From Gonatopus flavifemur (taxonomy: Eukaryota; Arthropoda; Insecta; Hymenoptera; Dryinidae), in contig JAFFJZ010000075.1 in assembly GCA_018340375.1 (NCBI GenBank), positions 434,001 through 498,000 on the forward strand: a stretch of 64,000 nucleotides of DNA. The letters run 5' to 3'. A program made the position numbers and the translations under genes. The notes beneath the pieces are model-generated. The model ran no database searches. It saw only the letters and a program-made list of their open reading frames with translations, and was not told the DNA's origin. Within the stretch, counting starts at the first letter, position 1. Every line of letters starts with the position of its first letter. Of this stretch, positions 23,644 to 35,007 are shown in pieces.

Positions 23644-24935
23644 CAGGTTGGTTGAAAAGTTCCTGCGCTCACCAAGAGATAGCACTGCTAGCTCAGAACT
23701 TTTTTTTTTCTCAAGTTGGTATATCTGTCCTGAGAACACATGCGAAGTTACAAGTCATTCTGTCAATTCATTCTTTGTTTACAAGCCATTTGAAGTTGAC
23801 GTGTCATTGATTTTTCTTAATATGGAAAAAATTGAATATCGTGCAGTTATTAGATTCTTTGTTTTGAAGGGTTTAAAAGCAAAGGAAATTTATGAACAAT
23901 TGTTAGAAGTGTATAAGGAGTCCTCACCTTCAAAACGCACCGTTGAATTTTGGACTGGTGAATTTAAACGTGGTCGTACTAGCCTTGAAGACGATCCACG
24001 CGAAGGACGACCAAAAATTGCAACCACAGCAGAAATCATTGAGCATGTACATAATATGGTTAGTGAAGATCCAAGTTTGACTAAGCGTGAAATTGCTAAT
24101 GCCATAGGCATCTCAGACGAACGAGTACTCCATATTTTACATGAAGAATTACGTATGAAAAAACTGTTTGGAAAATTAGTGCCACACACGTTAACAATTC
24201 AACAAAAACTGGATCGAAAACAAATTTCTCAGCGTAATTTGGAGCGTTTCAAGCAGAATAAAACCGACTTCTTGCGTCGTTTTATAACTATGGATGAGAC
24301 TTGGATCTACCACCATGATCCTAAATTGAAACAAGAACGTTTACAGTGGACTGAAGCTGGTTGTTCAGCTCCAAAGCAGGTGAAGTCACAACGATCAGCA
24401 AAGAAGGTTATGGCATCAGTTTTTTGGGATGCAAAAGGAATTTTGTTCATTGATTATCTTCAGAAAGGTAAAACAATCAACTCCGAATATTACTGCAGCC
24501 TTTTGGATCAGCTGGATGAAAAAATTCGTGAGAAAAAACCTGGTTTAAAGAAGAAAAAAATCATTTTTCATCAAGATAATGCACCTGCTCACAAAAGTGT
24601 TTTGACGATGGCTAAATTCAAAGAACTCAAGTACGAATTGCTTGAACATCCACCGTATTCGCCATATTTGGCTCCTAGCGACTATTATCTCTTCAGAAAT
24701 CTCAAACAATTCCTTCGTGGAAAGCATTTTTCGTCGAATGAAGAGGCCATAGCAGCCGTAGACGGTTATTTTGCAGAGCTTCCGGAAAACCATTATAAGG
24801 ATGGGATAAAATTATTGGAAGATCATTGGAACAAGTGTATTGAGCTTCTAGGAGATCATATTGAATAAAAAAATATATTTCGTAACAAAAACAGTATTCT
24901 TTCATTTCGAGCGCAGAAACTTTTCAACCAACCTG
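23644..24935 (+). mobile_element. Complete mariner transposon, TA target duplication
   Basis: Inverted ends of 28 bp, CAGGTTGGTTGAAAAGTTYC + TGCGCTC, match on both sides with one difference, and each is bounded by TA (23642-23643, 24936-24937). The length of 1292 bp is standard for mariner. It landed 155 bp downstream of the transposase-USP stop codon. Confidence 0.95.
23822..24868 (+). CDS. mariner transposase (DD34D), intact
   Basis: An uninterrupted 348-codon frame starting MEKIEYRAVIRFF. I chose this ATG because upstream codons in the same frame run into the TIR and 5' leader. The N-terminus carries two helix-turn-helix motifs (residues about 1-110, ending EIANAIGISDERVLHILHEEL). LVPHTLT matches the family WVPHEL linker. 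Catalytic triad: Asp158 in MDETW, Asp252 in HQDNAPAH and Asp287 in YSPYLAPSDYYLF, with exactly 34 residues between the last two, the mariner signature. It performs cut-and-paste transposition at TA sites. Nothing visible inactivates it, so it is young or recently active. Confidence 0.95.
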   Translation: MEKIEYRAVIRFFVLKGLKAKEIYEQLLEVYKESSPSKRTVEFWTGEFKRGRTSLEDDPREGRPKIATTAEIIEHVHNMVSEDPSLTKREIANAIGISDERVLHILHEELRMKKLFGKLVPHTLTIQQKLDRKQISQRNLERFKQNKTDFLRRFITMDETWIYHHDPKLKQERLQWTEAGCSAPKQVKSQRSAKKVMASVFWDAKGILFIDYLQKGKTINSEYYCSLLDQLDEKIREKKPGLKKKKIIFHQDNAPAHKSVLTMAKFKELKYELLEHPPYSPYLAPSDYYLFRNLKQFLRGKHFSSNEEAIAAVDGYFAELPENHYKDGIKLLEDHWNKCIELLGDHIE

Positions 24936-26869
24936 TAGATAAGTTTCATCGACTTGTTTGATCATTTTCAAATTCTAGTGTCGAACCTCCAAACATGATC
25001 AACTCGAATCCATTGTTGAGCATGAGAGATGGGGTAATGTGGCAAACATACATGACTGTCTGTATTGACAATACATGAACGCTTAGTGGACAGTCAGCGG
25101 TCTTGTGCCATCTGGATATTTTTCGTTTCCTATTTTTTTTTGTTTTTTTTACTAGTAAACAATGGGAAATCGACAAATACATAGAGTGATATCAGAGTAT
25201 AATTCCTCGGATTGATTTCGAAAGTTTTTCTGTTTGGTTTTTCGAAAAGTTTATGTGCATAAATGCAATTTGGAAATCAATTGTCCTTTGATTCGGAGCA
25301 CCTTCTTGAGTCGATGCCTTGAATCCCCTGCGGAAAATGCCAGACTGAATTTCGGACACAAAACCATTGTCCGGACTTGAACGATCTCGTGTCCGGGCCT
25401 GTCTGACACTTCCCGTAGGGTCACCATTTTCTACGCACGTTGGCAACACTGTAGCGAAGCAACCGGAAAATTCCGGTCATGAGATAAGAAATCGATTTCC
25501 GGTATATGTATATGAGATTGACAATAAATTTGTCTGAAAATTCTGAATTTTATGGGATTCCCACTATCATTTTCAAGTAAATTTTCAGTAAGATACGGAA
25601 AATTCCTATCACATATGTGTGTTATATACTCCCGAACATTTATGCAAAGTTTTCATATAAATTTTTTACAGTGAATGTAATAAAAAAAAAATGAATCATC
25701 ATTGGATCCAATATTGTGTATACTGGTACAAAAATGATTGAAGTTTTTGGTTGTGAACTTGATTAAAATTGCCACTGTTAGAGTGATCTGTATAAGATTT
25801 CATGTACACTGAAAAAAAGATATAATAGTGATGACAATGAGAGTGCTGTCAGATCCAAATTGAGGTTATAATGCAGGTATCACAGCCTGATTTTTAGTTG
25901 TCATTTCGAAACTATTGTTATCGACACTATACATGTTTTCAGTGTATCAGATTTTGAAGTTTTTCACATTTTCATTTGTCCATTAAACTTGAACATCTAA
26001 ACGTCAATCGCTCATGTATCAACGTACAAAGTGTATAGTGAAGTGAGATTCATATACGGTTGTTAAATTTGATGTACAAATATTTATGGATGGTTATGAA
26101 ACTCAAGAAAATTCCTCACAATGTGGCGTGAATTTTTTATGAGGCAAAGATTGAATGAGCTGAGTTTTTGGAGTTATAGGAACGTAATTTGTCGAAAGAA
26201 TCGAGATCCTCCATGACTTCGTATGCTTGTTCAAATTGACCCTCATACAAATATTTGTTCCTCATAGACACTTGAAGGAAAGTAGGAACCATCAATTGAA
26301 AACGATCATCCGACGACACGGTGATGCAACGGACCTAATGTTGAACTCTGAAATATTCTTTTCCAATGGGGTTGTTCGTAACAATGATTTCATTCTCAAA
26401 TGTATTAAGACGAAAACTTGGAATCTCTCAAAAATGGGAATTCAGTTTTGTGACTTTCAACCGAAAAGAACTTGCAATGAGTTCAGACGTTTACTCTCGT
26501 ATGTCGGGTATGAAGTACGTTTTTGTAAAAAAAGGGTAATACATTTTTTTCCATCAAATTAGGATGAACGTATATCACTGGAATGAAATTTCTTTACTTC
26601 ATGTGGAAAAACCAGAAATTCTTCCATTGACACTTGACACATGACGGCAAGAGCTTTTAACTGTAATGAAAACTGGGGGCATTCAGCGAAGAATTCTAGT
26701 GTCAAGGAGAATGTATTTTTCCCATTACAATATCCCTTCCTAGTGATCATTTCGATGGGACGGATTTGATATCACTTTACAAGGAAAGATGACTTGTCAA
26801 CTACGATTGGGTTTCTTGTAGCAGCTGATGAATGGGACCGGAATATCTGGATATTGGTTTTGAACTGCT
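24936..26869. other. No gene seen between mariner and satellite B
   Basis: AT-rich apart from a GC-richer stretch at 25260-25480. The short frames (for instance minus 26319-26137 and plus 26227-26562) have no recognisable motifs. The only element seen is the small MITE at 25807-25945. Confidence 0.5.
25807..25945. mobile_element. Small MITE, ACACTGAAAA ends, TA-flanked
   Basis: 139 bp, ACACTGAAAAAAAGATAT...ATGTTTTCAGTGT, with TA at both borders and imperfect inner pairing. Confidence 0.6.
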
Positions 26870-28600
26870 ATCACACAGGTGGAGCTGTGGTATGTGGACG
26901 TGCCACACCGACTTCAAGGTAAAGGATCCACCACTCTATGGATATTCTCGGCAGCGTGGAGTGTTATTCTGCAGCAAATGAGTTGAAAATGTCCAGGAAA
27001 TAATTCTTCTCCGATGAACATTTATTCTCATTTATTCTGTACTTATTTATTTAATTATTTATAATATTCTCGGTTGAAGGTCATATCGCGAAAATCGATT
27101 TTGATTGAAAATGACGGGAGGTACGGATTTTTCTTATGCTACTGAGTTTCTTTCTGCAGCGAACAAATCGCGGAGGAATATGCTCACGCCAGTTCCCTTG
27201 TCCGACAACAGTGGTCCAACATTTTTATGTGGACGTGCCACAGTGACGTCGGGATAGCACATCCACGATTATACGGATAGTTTCGGCAGCGACCAGTTTT
27301 ATTTTGCTGCGAATACGTTTGAAATGTCCAACAGATAATTTCTGTCCAATGGACACTTATTTTTTCCCACTATAATATTTCCCCTTAAAGGTCATGTCGG
27401 AAAATCGAATTTTATGAGAATTGACGGGAAGTACGGATATTCCTCATGCTACCGGGTCTCCCTGCAGCAACCAAATCGTGAAGCAATACGCTCACCCCAG
27501 TCCCCTTGTCCGACAACAGTGGTCCAACATTTTTATGTGGACGTGCAACAGTGACGTCAGGATAGCACATCCACGATCATACGGATATTCTTGACAGTAG
27601 GAAGTATTATTATGCTGCAAATACGTTTGAAATGTCCAGCAAATAATTTCTGTCCAATGGACATTTATTTTTTCCCACTAGAATATTCCCACTTATAATG
27701 AAAAGTTCTGAGTTTTGCAATACTACTTGGTTTTTTCTTGGAGCCAATGAATACAAATGTTAGTACGCTGATTCCCATCCGCAATCACACTTGTGAAGCT
27801 TTTCTATGTCGACGTGTCAAACTCATGTCAGGATAACTCATCCATCATTATCTGAATATTCTCACCAGCGGGAAGTTTTCATTCAACAGCTAATAAATTG
27901 GGGATATTCAGGAAACATTCTTCACCCATAGATGCGCATTTCCTGTCATCCAATCATCCCTCATCGGACATAATGTCGAGTCAACCGATTTCGAACCCGT
28001 GCGGGATGAAATAGTTCATTTTCGAAAGTCACGAGGTCTGTTTCGGCAGCACATGAATAGAAAAAACATATGCATGCTCCAGCTTCCTAGTCAAATAACA
28101 GTCGTGCAACTCTCCCATGTGGATGTGTCACACTGATTTCAATGTAGCCCATCCACGACTGTTCGAATATCTACAGCAAGAAGGAGTTTTTGTTTGCAAC
28201 AGAAAAATCGGGAATATTCAGCAAATTCATCAATTATATCCCACTGTTCCACTATTTTCTCTCGTCATCTGAGTGTCGTTTATCGAATATCACAATGATC
28301 GTAATAATTTCAGGTGATGAATTGGCCCAATCCCATATCAGTGAATTGTTTTGTAGAGCAAATAAATAGCAAAAAAATATCCATATCCCAGCTTCTATCC
28401 ACAATTCCAATTTCCTCATGTGGACGTGCCACATTGATGTCAACGTAGCACGTCCACCGCTATATCAATACGAAGAGCAGCAAAAAATTTGCTTCTGCGG
28501 CAAAAAAATAGCAAATATTTAGCAAATAAGTCTGGTGCTAACAAAGTGTAATTTTCTTCATGTGGATGTGCTGCCTTGACGGACGTTCAATTGTCTTTTC
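26870..28600 (-). repeat. 310-bp satellite array B, inverted relative to A
   Basis: The reverse complement of the array A unit: CAGTGGTCCAACATTTTTAT recurs about 308 bp apart (27210 and 27518). Good copies run from 27080 to about 27700. On either side the copies are strongly degenerate but keep (A/G)TGTGGAC(A/G)TGYCACA and GGATATTCTCGGCAGC-type words at 26895, 27800, 28120, 28420 and 28560. Confidence 0.85.
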
Positions 28601-29015
28601 AGAAAAGAATTATCTGAGACTGAGTAGAATTGAAAATATAGATATTAAGTGAAGAATATAGTAATTAGAGGGTATAGATACTGCGGCATATTATGAATTC
28701 AGGGAAAGGAGTGAAATCCCGATGGAAAAACTTCAAAAAAGTAAAAAAACACGTCAAATACATGAGAATGTGGTCCAGACTTACGAAAAACAATCTAAAA
28801 AACGTACAACAAGATGTGATTTGAGGATAAAAAAATGTGGAATCAATGTGAGGCACCAAGTACATTCGGTTTTCACATAGTATTCAAACTATTTTTTGTA
28901 TATTTACAAATAATATCCATTTTTGAAAACATTTTTTCTTGAAATTATGAAAGTGGCACTGGAATGTTCGAGCAAAACAAACAAACAAACAAAAGTTTGA
29001 CAAAACTCGATTTTA
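28601..29015. other. No gene; palindrome-family remnant and mariner 3' end
   Basis: 28695-28765 repeats the (minus strand) TCATGTAYTTGACGT...TTTTTTACTTTTTTGAAG phrase of the 46.2-47.0 kb palindrome. From about 28905 the sequence is the 3' untranslated end of the dead mariner. Confidence 0.5.
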
Positions 29016-29977
29016 TTATTCAACATAGTTGCCTCCGAAGGCGATACAACGAGTATATCAAACTTTTCGCTACCACTTTTGTAGGACGATTTCTCTTCCT
29101 CTTCGAAATAGGCCTCAGTTTCAGCGATTACTAACTCCACCATTGGACTCAAATTCCTCTCCAGCAAGCATTCTCTTGAGAACTGAAAACAAGAAAAAGT
29201 CGCTGGAGCCTGAATCTGGAGAACACGATAGATGAGTAATTCGAAGCCCAATTCATTTATTTTGGCCATCGTTTTCATTGATTTGTGACACGATGCATTG
29301 TCTTGGTGAAACAACACTTTTTTCTTCCGCAAATGTGGCCGTGTCTTTGCGATTTCAGCCTCCCATCGATCCAAAAGTGCACAATCATAGTCGCTGTTGA
29401 TGTCGGTTCCTCTTTGGAGATAGTCGATGAATATTATCACATCCCAAAATACGGACGCCATCACCCTACCGGCTGACTATTGCGTCTTTGCTGGCTTTGG
29501 ATTGGATTCGTCGACTGCTGTCTACTCAGCTGACTGTTTGGATCCTTGTGTGTAATGTTGAAGCCATGTTTCATCCATATTTTGTCACATATTAACGATA
29601 GAATTCGATTTTATTGCGGTTTAACAGCGCCAATACTTCTCTGAAGCATGATTTCGTTGTTGTTTTTGATCGACTGTGAGCTCACGCGGCACCCACTTGG
29701 CACAGAGCTTCCGCATACCCAAATGTTCGTGTAAAAATGATGGAAACACTACCATCTGATATCTTTACAATGTGAGCTAGCTCGTGCACCTTCAATCCGC
29801 GATCGTCAATAACCATTTTGTGGATTTATCCATGTTTTCTGGAATAACAGCCTCATTTGCGCGTCCATTGCGCTCTGCATCATTTGTGCTGGTACGACCA
29901 CGTTTAAATTTAGCAATCCACTTCTCTACCATTTCTCTCGATGGAGCAGAGCCCGGATAATGTTCATCAAGCCATTG
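29016..29977 (-). pseudogene. Dead mariner transposase, main part
   Basis: Minus-strand mariner of a different lineage from 23822-24868. Recognisable blocks: WLDEHYPGSAPSREMVEKWI, FKRGRTSTNDAERNGRANEA, MDETWLQHYTQGS (first Asp), MASVFWDV, INSDYDCALLDRW, VLFHQDNASCHKS (second Asp), SSDFFLFSVLKRMLAG (third Asp, in another frame), and the end NYVE followed by a stop at 29016. Stops interrupt the MDETW-to-MASVFWD stretch, and there are frameshifts before the third Asp and near the C-terminus. The N-terminal codons lie 3.26 kb away at 33236-33313, on the far side of the Transib-like insertion. Confidence 0.85.
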
Positions 29978-32900
29978 CACAGTGGGGTATTCGATTCATT
30001 TGACCGGCCAAAAATCAATTCCATGAAAGTTATCGTAGGTTGATCAGAAGTATTGCTTGAAGTTGTTCAATAATTGGGCAATTGAAGCCGGTCGTCTTTC
30101 CTTGCCTCTCATCATCCTCTAACCTAGGATATCAGGTGAAATTCCGTGATATTTAATTGTGCATTATATTTGACATCTGAGACTTTAAGTGGGTATTAAT
30201 GACTAATGAACGCAGAATAATTTTTATAGTATGGAGTGCGTTGAAACAGGTGAGAAAGAGTACGGTGAATGTGTTTTTGCAAGAATTCGTTGAATTTTAA
30301 GCAATCAGGTCTCATCAAACAGACGCAATTGAAAACCATTTCATTTTAGTCTGTTCTATAGAGTAAAATGATAATTTTGTTACATTTCCGGGGCTCTCCG
30401 GATATTTTGCTTGATATCCTGATGAAGTTGAAGGTTTTAGCTTCAAGAATATTGAAACAGAGACTGCGGATTCAATAAATCACGTACATTGGAATCATTT
30501 CGTGTTTTACGAAATTCTCACCGAGTTGGTATCCATTCTTTTGTAATGATGATTTATTCCTCCTCAGGTCCTTCTGGAATGAGAAAGGTGAGGAGAAAGG
30601 AGTTGTTTGATGTGATGCGACAGCAAAATGATCTCAATATTGACAAACAATTAGATTTCGTTGAAAGTTCTGTACTTCGTTCTGATGCTTTCTCAGAAGA
30701 ACAAATAAGACAAATTGAACATAAGTTTCCCTATTTCAAATCAGACATGAAACAAAGGTGGACAGTATCGCATAGGAAAGAAGCTATTTCCTCAAAAAAT
30801 AATGATACTTGGCTTCAAGGAACGATTGAGTTACCTAGAAAAACAGTGCGACCAGGGCGCCCGACAAAAACTTTAGAAGAATCCAGTGACCGTAGCAAGA
30901 GACGTAAGACAGAGACGTTCCGTGGTAACATGAACAGTGATCAATTAATTTCTGTCGTCCGAACTCAATTATACGTTGAAGGCAAAAGACAATCTTCTGG
31001 GATATTCAAAGAAATTACAAGCTCTCTAACCCGAGCAAAAAAAAAAAAGCAGCATACGCAAAATCATTATCAAACCAACCGTTACAACTGACACCTGTGC
31101 AAGCATTAGCAATGTTCGTCGAAGCTGGTCTCTCCAAAAAGCGATATGACATAATCAGATACACTAATAAACAGATGTACCCTTGCTATTCCATTTTACA
31201 GACAGCGGAATTGGAATGTTATCCACCTAAACAGTCATACTACGTGACAGCGACCCAAGCTGAAGTCAATTTACAGGACTTAGTATCCCATACCATCACT
31301 CGATTGTTCACGTATTTGGAGGACATGCTATGTACGGTGGATGAAGAAGACAAGAATACCTTAACACTTATTTATAAATGGGGTTGTGATGGATCACAAC
31401 AAACGCAATTCAAACAAAAATTTGAAAACGATGCTGATTCTGACGCACATATTTCTCAAAGTTCTTTTGTGCCATTACAGTTGAATTGCGGCCAGGAGGA
31501 AAAAACGTATCATTTGGCAGAACCCAACCCCATCTCCGCCTCGATATTGCCGACTCATCAGGATCAGATTTATTAAAGAATCCACAAATGTTATTAACGA
31601 TGAAATTGAATATGTACAAAATTCAATCAACCGCTTAGAAGATACTCAAGTCATATAAGCCCAAAGAACATATTCTGTCAAACATTCCTTTATTCTGACA
31701 ATGATTGATGGAGAAGTGTGTAACGCTGCCACCCGGACATCATCGACTATGAAATGCTACATATGTGGGGCAACTTCTAAGAATTTCAATGATTTATCAA
31801 CGATTAAAAACGTCAATGAAGATGCTTTGGAGTTCGGATTATCGATTTTACACGCCCGAATAAGGCTTTTCGAGAGTTTATTACATTTGGCTTACAAATG
31901 ATCGGTGAAAGAGTGGCAATTGAGAGGAGAAAATGATAAGAATATCGTGAAAGAGAGGAAGGTGCAGCTGCAAAAAGAATCCAAAACTCGAATGGGTCTC
32001 CTTGTCGATATCCCTAAGTCTGGTTTCGGCAATACTAATGACGGAAATACAAGTAGACGATTCTTCACAAGTCCACACTTGGCAGCAGAAATAACAGGCT
32101 TAGATTACAATTTGATATACCCCATTAGAGTTATTTTGGAGACAATATCTAGCGGCTATCATATTGATTTAGAGAAATTTGTGGATTATACGATGAATAC
32201 AGCAAAGCTATACGTCAAATTATATAGCTGGCATCCTATGACACCCACTATGCACAAAATCCTGATACACGGACCAAGTATTGTACAACATGCTTTACTG
32301 CCCATGGGACAGTTGTCTGAAGAGGCAGCAGAAGCAAGAAACAAGCACTTTCGATTGTATCGGAAAAAGTTTGCACGAAAATTTTCCAGAGAAGCGTGTA
32401 ATTTAGATGTTTTGAACACACTTCTTCTCACTTCAGATCCTCTCCTAACTGGATTGAGGCCAATACCTAAAAAGAGAACCAGACCCTTTTTTAAGGAAAC
32501 AGTAGAAATGCTTCTCTTACCCGAAGATGTGAAAAAACACGACACAGAAAGGAACATTCCATCAGACGATCAAGGACTTTCTGACGAGCCAGATTCAGGC
32601 GAAATATCATCAGATGAAGATCAGTTTTAAGATTTTAATCGCTATTGAAACGGTAAATTGAACTTTTTAGTTGATAGAAGTTTATTGACTTTATATTGTA
32701 TTTATTGGAAGCTTTGTATTCGAGTTCATTTTCTTATGTCAGGAAAATTGTATAATTTCATTTTAAAATTGAACTTGTATGATTTCAAATAAGAAATTTA
32801 TATTGAAAATGTCATCAGCTTATTACAGCGCTTGAATATATTCTTGTATTTTATGAGTTCTCTTGTCTTTAATTTATTTTTGTATTCTCAGAAATTTGTA

Positions 32901-33235
32901 TTTGTATTTACGTATCTCCATTTTCTTAGTCGATTTGTCTATTTTTCATTCCATTCACATAATCTTAGAGAATTATTCTCAAAACTGAACCAGGATTATT
33001 ATGGAATCTAAATATTCTCGTGACAGAAATGAATTTGATGTCTGGGACATAACATACATTGGCTCTGATCCATAATCAGAACCATACTTATAATAACAAT
33101 GAAAAATTCACCAAAGTCTCTGAAAAGGATTTCTATTGTCAATAAGACTCTACATAACTGGAAATAGATTAATCCAAAATGAATTTTCTACAAGAAATGA
33201 TTTGTCCGGCTAAATCAGACAAATACCCCACTGTG
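29978..33235 (+). mobile_element. RAG1/Transib-like DNA transposon, complete ends
   Basis: 3258 bp. Both ends begin CACAGTGGGGTATT, and similarity continues for about 36 bp (CCGG near position 28). The 5-bp word CATTG flanks both sides (29973-29977, 33236-33240). CACAGTG equals the V(D)J recombination signal heptamer, and 5-bp duplications are the rule for Transib and RAG transposons. The insertion splits a mariner ORF in frame, so the empty site is known. It contains one two-exon transposase pseudogene on the plus strand. The 580 bp after that gene are AT-rich and featureless. Confidence 0.9.
30231..32630 (+). pseudogene. RAG1/Transib-like transposase
   Basis: Exon 1 is 30231-30249; the intron is 30250-30567 (GTGAGA...TCCTCAG); exon 2 starts at 30568, giving MECVETGPSGMRKVRRKELF. 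An AT-hook-like RPGRPTK and a basic stretch follow. The catalytic core matches RAG1 in order and spacing: Asp in WGCDGSQQ (31388, cf. RAG1 D600), Asp in MIDGEVCN (31707, cf. D708), zinc Cys pair CYIC (31755, cf. C727/C730), zinc His pair HKILIH (32253, cf. H937/H942) and Glu in SEEAAEARNKHFR (32331, cf. E962). The tail is acidic. Breaks: a frameshift in an A run near 31040, a frameshift near 31503, TAA 31656 and TGA 31899. All catalytic and zinc residues survive. No RING domain is seen. Confidence 0.85.
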
Positions 33236-33313
33236 CATTGTTCGGTTTCCACTGTATCTTTTCTCATCAAAAAAGCAATACTTGATCAAAACTCGAAATT
33301 CATTTTTTTCCAT
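33236..33313 (-). pseudogene. Dead mariner transposase, N-terminal part
   Basis: The minus strand from 33313 reads MEKNEFRVLIKYCFLMRKDT and continues to the target duplication at 33236-33240. Its frame continues exactly into WLDEHYPGS at 29977. This proves the intervening DNA is an insertion and gives its precise ends. Confidence 0.85.
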
Positions 33314-33479
33314 CTGTTTTCAATAACAAAAGTTGCTCCACACAAAATGCTATGACTCACGAATTAATAGTCAGATGTCTATCAAAATTACACATGTATC
33401 GTTTGAGGGTTAGTAATAGATAAAAATCATATGGAAAAAATTCTGGTAACGCCATCTATGTGTCATCCTGCGGACTTTT

Positions 33480-33960
33480 TGAATGGACTCCCTTGTGAGA
33501 ATATTGCTCCGCCAAACTACGCCGAAAACTATGAAATTTTACGTCAATCTACGTCGTCCTGCTCGGCATAAAATCACGTAATTGGGCGTAAATGAGAAGA
33601 CGTACTCCCTATGCGCTGCTACGCGCTTCTACGCACTTCTATGTGTTTTTGAGCAACGCGGGTTGGAGAAGCGTATTGGCCGTAAACAAACGTGCATTGG
33701 CGTAGAAAACTATGTATTTCTACGGAACACTACTACCCCGCATGTGTTCCGTCCATTTTTTTTGGAAGACTCAGCGTAGTAAATCGTACTTTGGCGAATA
33801 GAGTACGGCGTTTCACGCCGTTCTACGTATTCCCACTCATGCACATACCTCGCTATTCAGGCCCGACTCTTGAACGTAGAGTGGTGTACTTTCGCTAGGA
33901 AATACGTAGAAAACTATGAATTTTTACGAAACACTATTACCCTGCCAGCTTCAATCCTAA
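33480..33960. repeat. TACG-rich block with internal duplication
   Basis: Unusually rich in CTACG/CGTAG words. ACGTAGAAAACTATG followed by a TTTTACG-AACACTA phrase appears near 33700 and again near 33905, about 200 bp apart. No protein motif. Probably part of an unidentified element. Confidence 0.5.
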
Positions 33961-34320
33961 GTATGGGATCATCGACTCCGACACCCTGATGAAAGTCGAT
34001 GTCCAAGAATTTGGAATTTAAAGGAATAACGCGCCGAGATGTTAAACAGCGCGCAAAACTGTTTTATTGAGCTACTAATGAGCTCTATATGGGGCATTCC
34101 ATGCCAAATCAGCAGCGATTTCCCTTCACATCTTCGATTTGTTCCAAATTCTGAGGATCAATAGAGGAACCCAAATGATGAAGTTTCACCAAATTTTAGC
34201 CCCTCCGGAGCATTTTCGCAGATTTGGCAGGATAAACAAAAGAAAAATGTGTTTTTTTTTTCATTTTGGAATATTTCAAGAATGGAATGATGAAAAATTC
34301 TGAAAAAATTCATACATATG

Positions 34321-34698
34321 TTGTTGATCGAGTTTACGGCAAATATGGAAGGAAGAAGGATAAATAAACTTCCAGCAAGCACGTTTTAATCTGTGAACAC
34401 GCGTCGTTTATTTCGCTCACAAAATACAGCCCGTGTTGTAACGTTTGTACACTTTCATGGTACGAGAGGAACTGCCCTCATCTCAAAATTATATAGGAGG
34501 GGTATAGCCCCTCGCACGCATCTTATAAGTACATATAAATCTATCGTGTGTCGATACACAGTTGATAATACAGTACTTGAATTATCCTAATTACGGTAGT
34601 GCCCTTCGTTAGGCGCGACTTACTCTATGCAAGCGCAGTAGCCTGACGTCAGGCGTGTGAAGAGTTGCACATAGCTTAAAACTCAAGCTTGCAATCTA
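34321..34698 (+). mobile_element. LTR-like insert (possible solo LTR)
   Basis: 378 bp absent from the matching place in the right arm of the host element. ACATATG borders it at 34314-34320 and 34699-34705, and the ends resemble LTR ends (TGTTG...CTAACA). It is GC-richer than its surroundings and has TATA-like TATATAGG and TATAAG words. No second LTR or internal domain is seen, so this would be a solo LTR; another non-autonomous insertion is possible. Confidence 0.5.
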
Positions 34699-35007
34699 AC
34701 ATATGTATTTCAAGCAACTCTTTTCAGATAATTTTTTGTTGAAAACCAACACTAAAAATTTGATAACAAAAAAAATTTTTTTCATAAACAAATCGATTTT
34801 TTGAACAAACACCCTCTTTAGAAAATTTGAAAAAATTCATAGTGATAGCCTCAAGTTTCACGGAAATTTTCGTCTTTGAAATCTGTGGGACTCAAAAATT
34901 GTGGAAGTTATGAATATTTTTGTGAAGTGATGCGCGTGAAATCGCTTCTCGGTCGATACCGTGAATAGCGCCTTCCAGTTTCAACGGAAAAACCATCGAG
35001 GGCTGAT

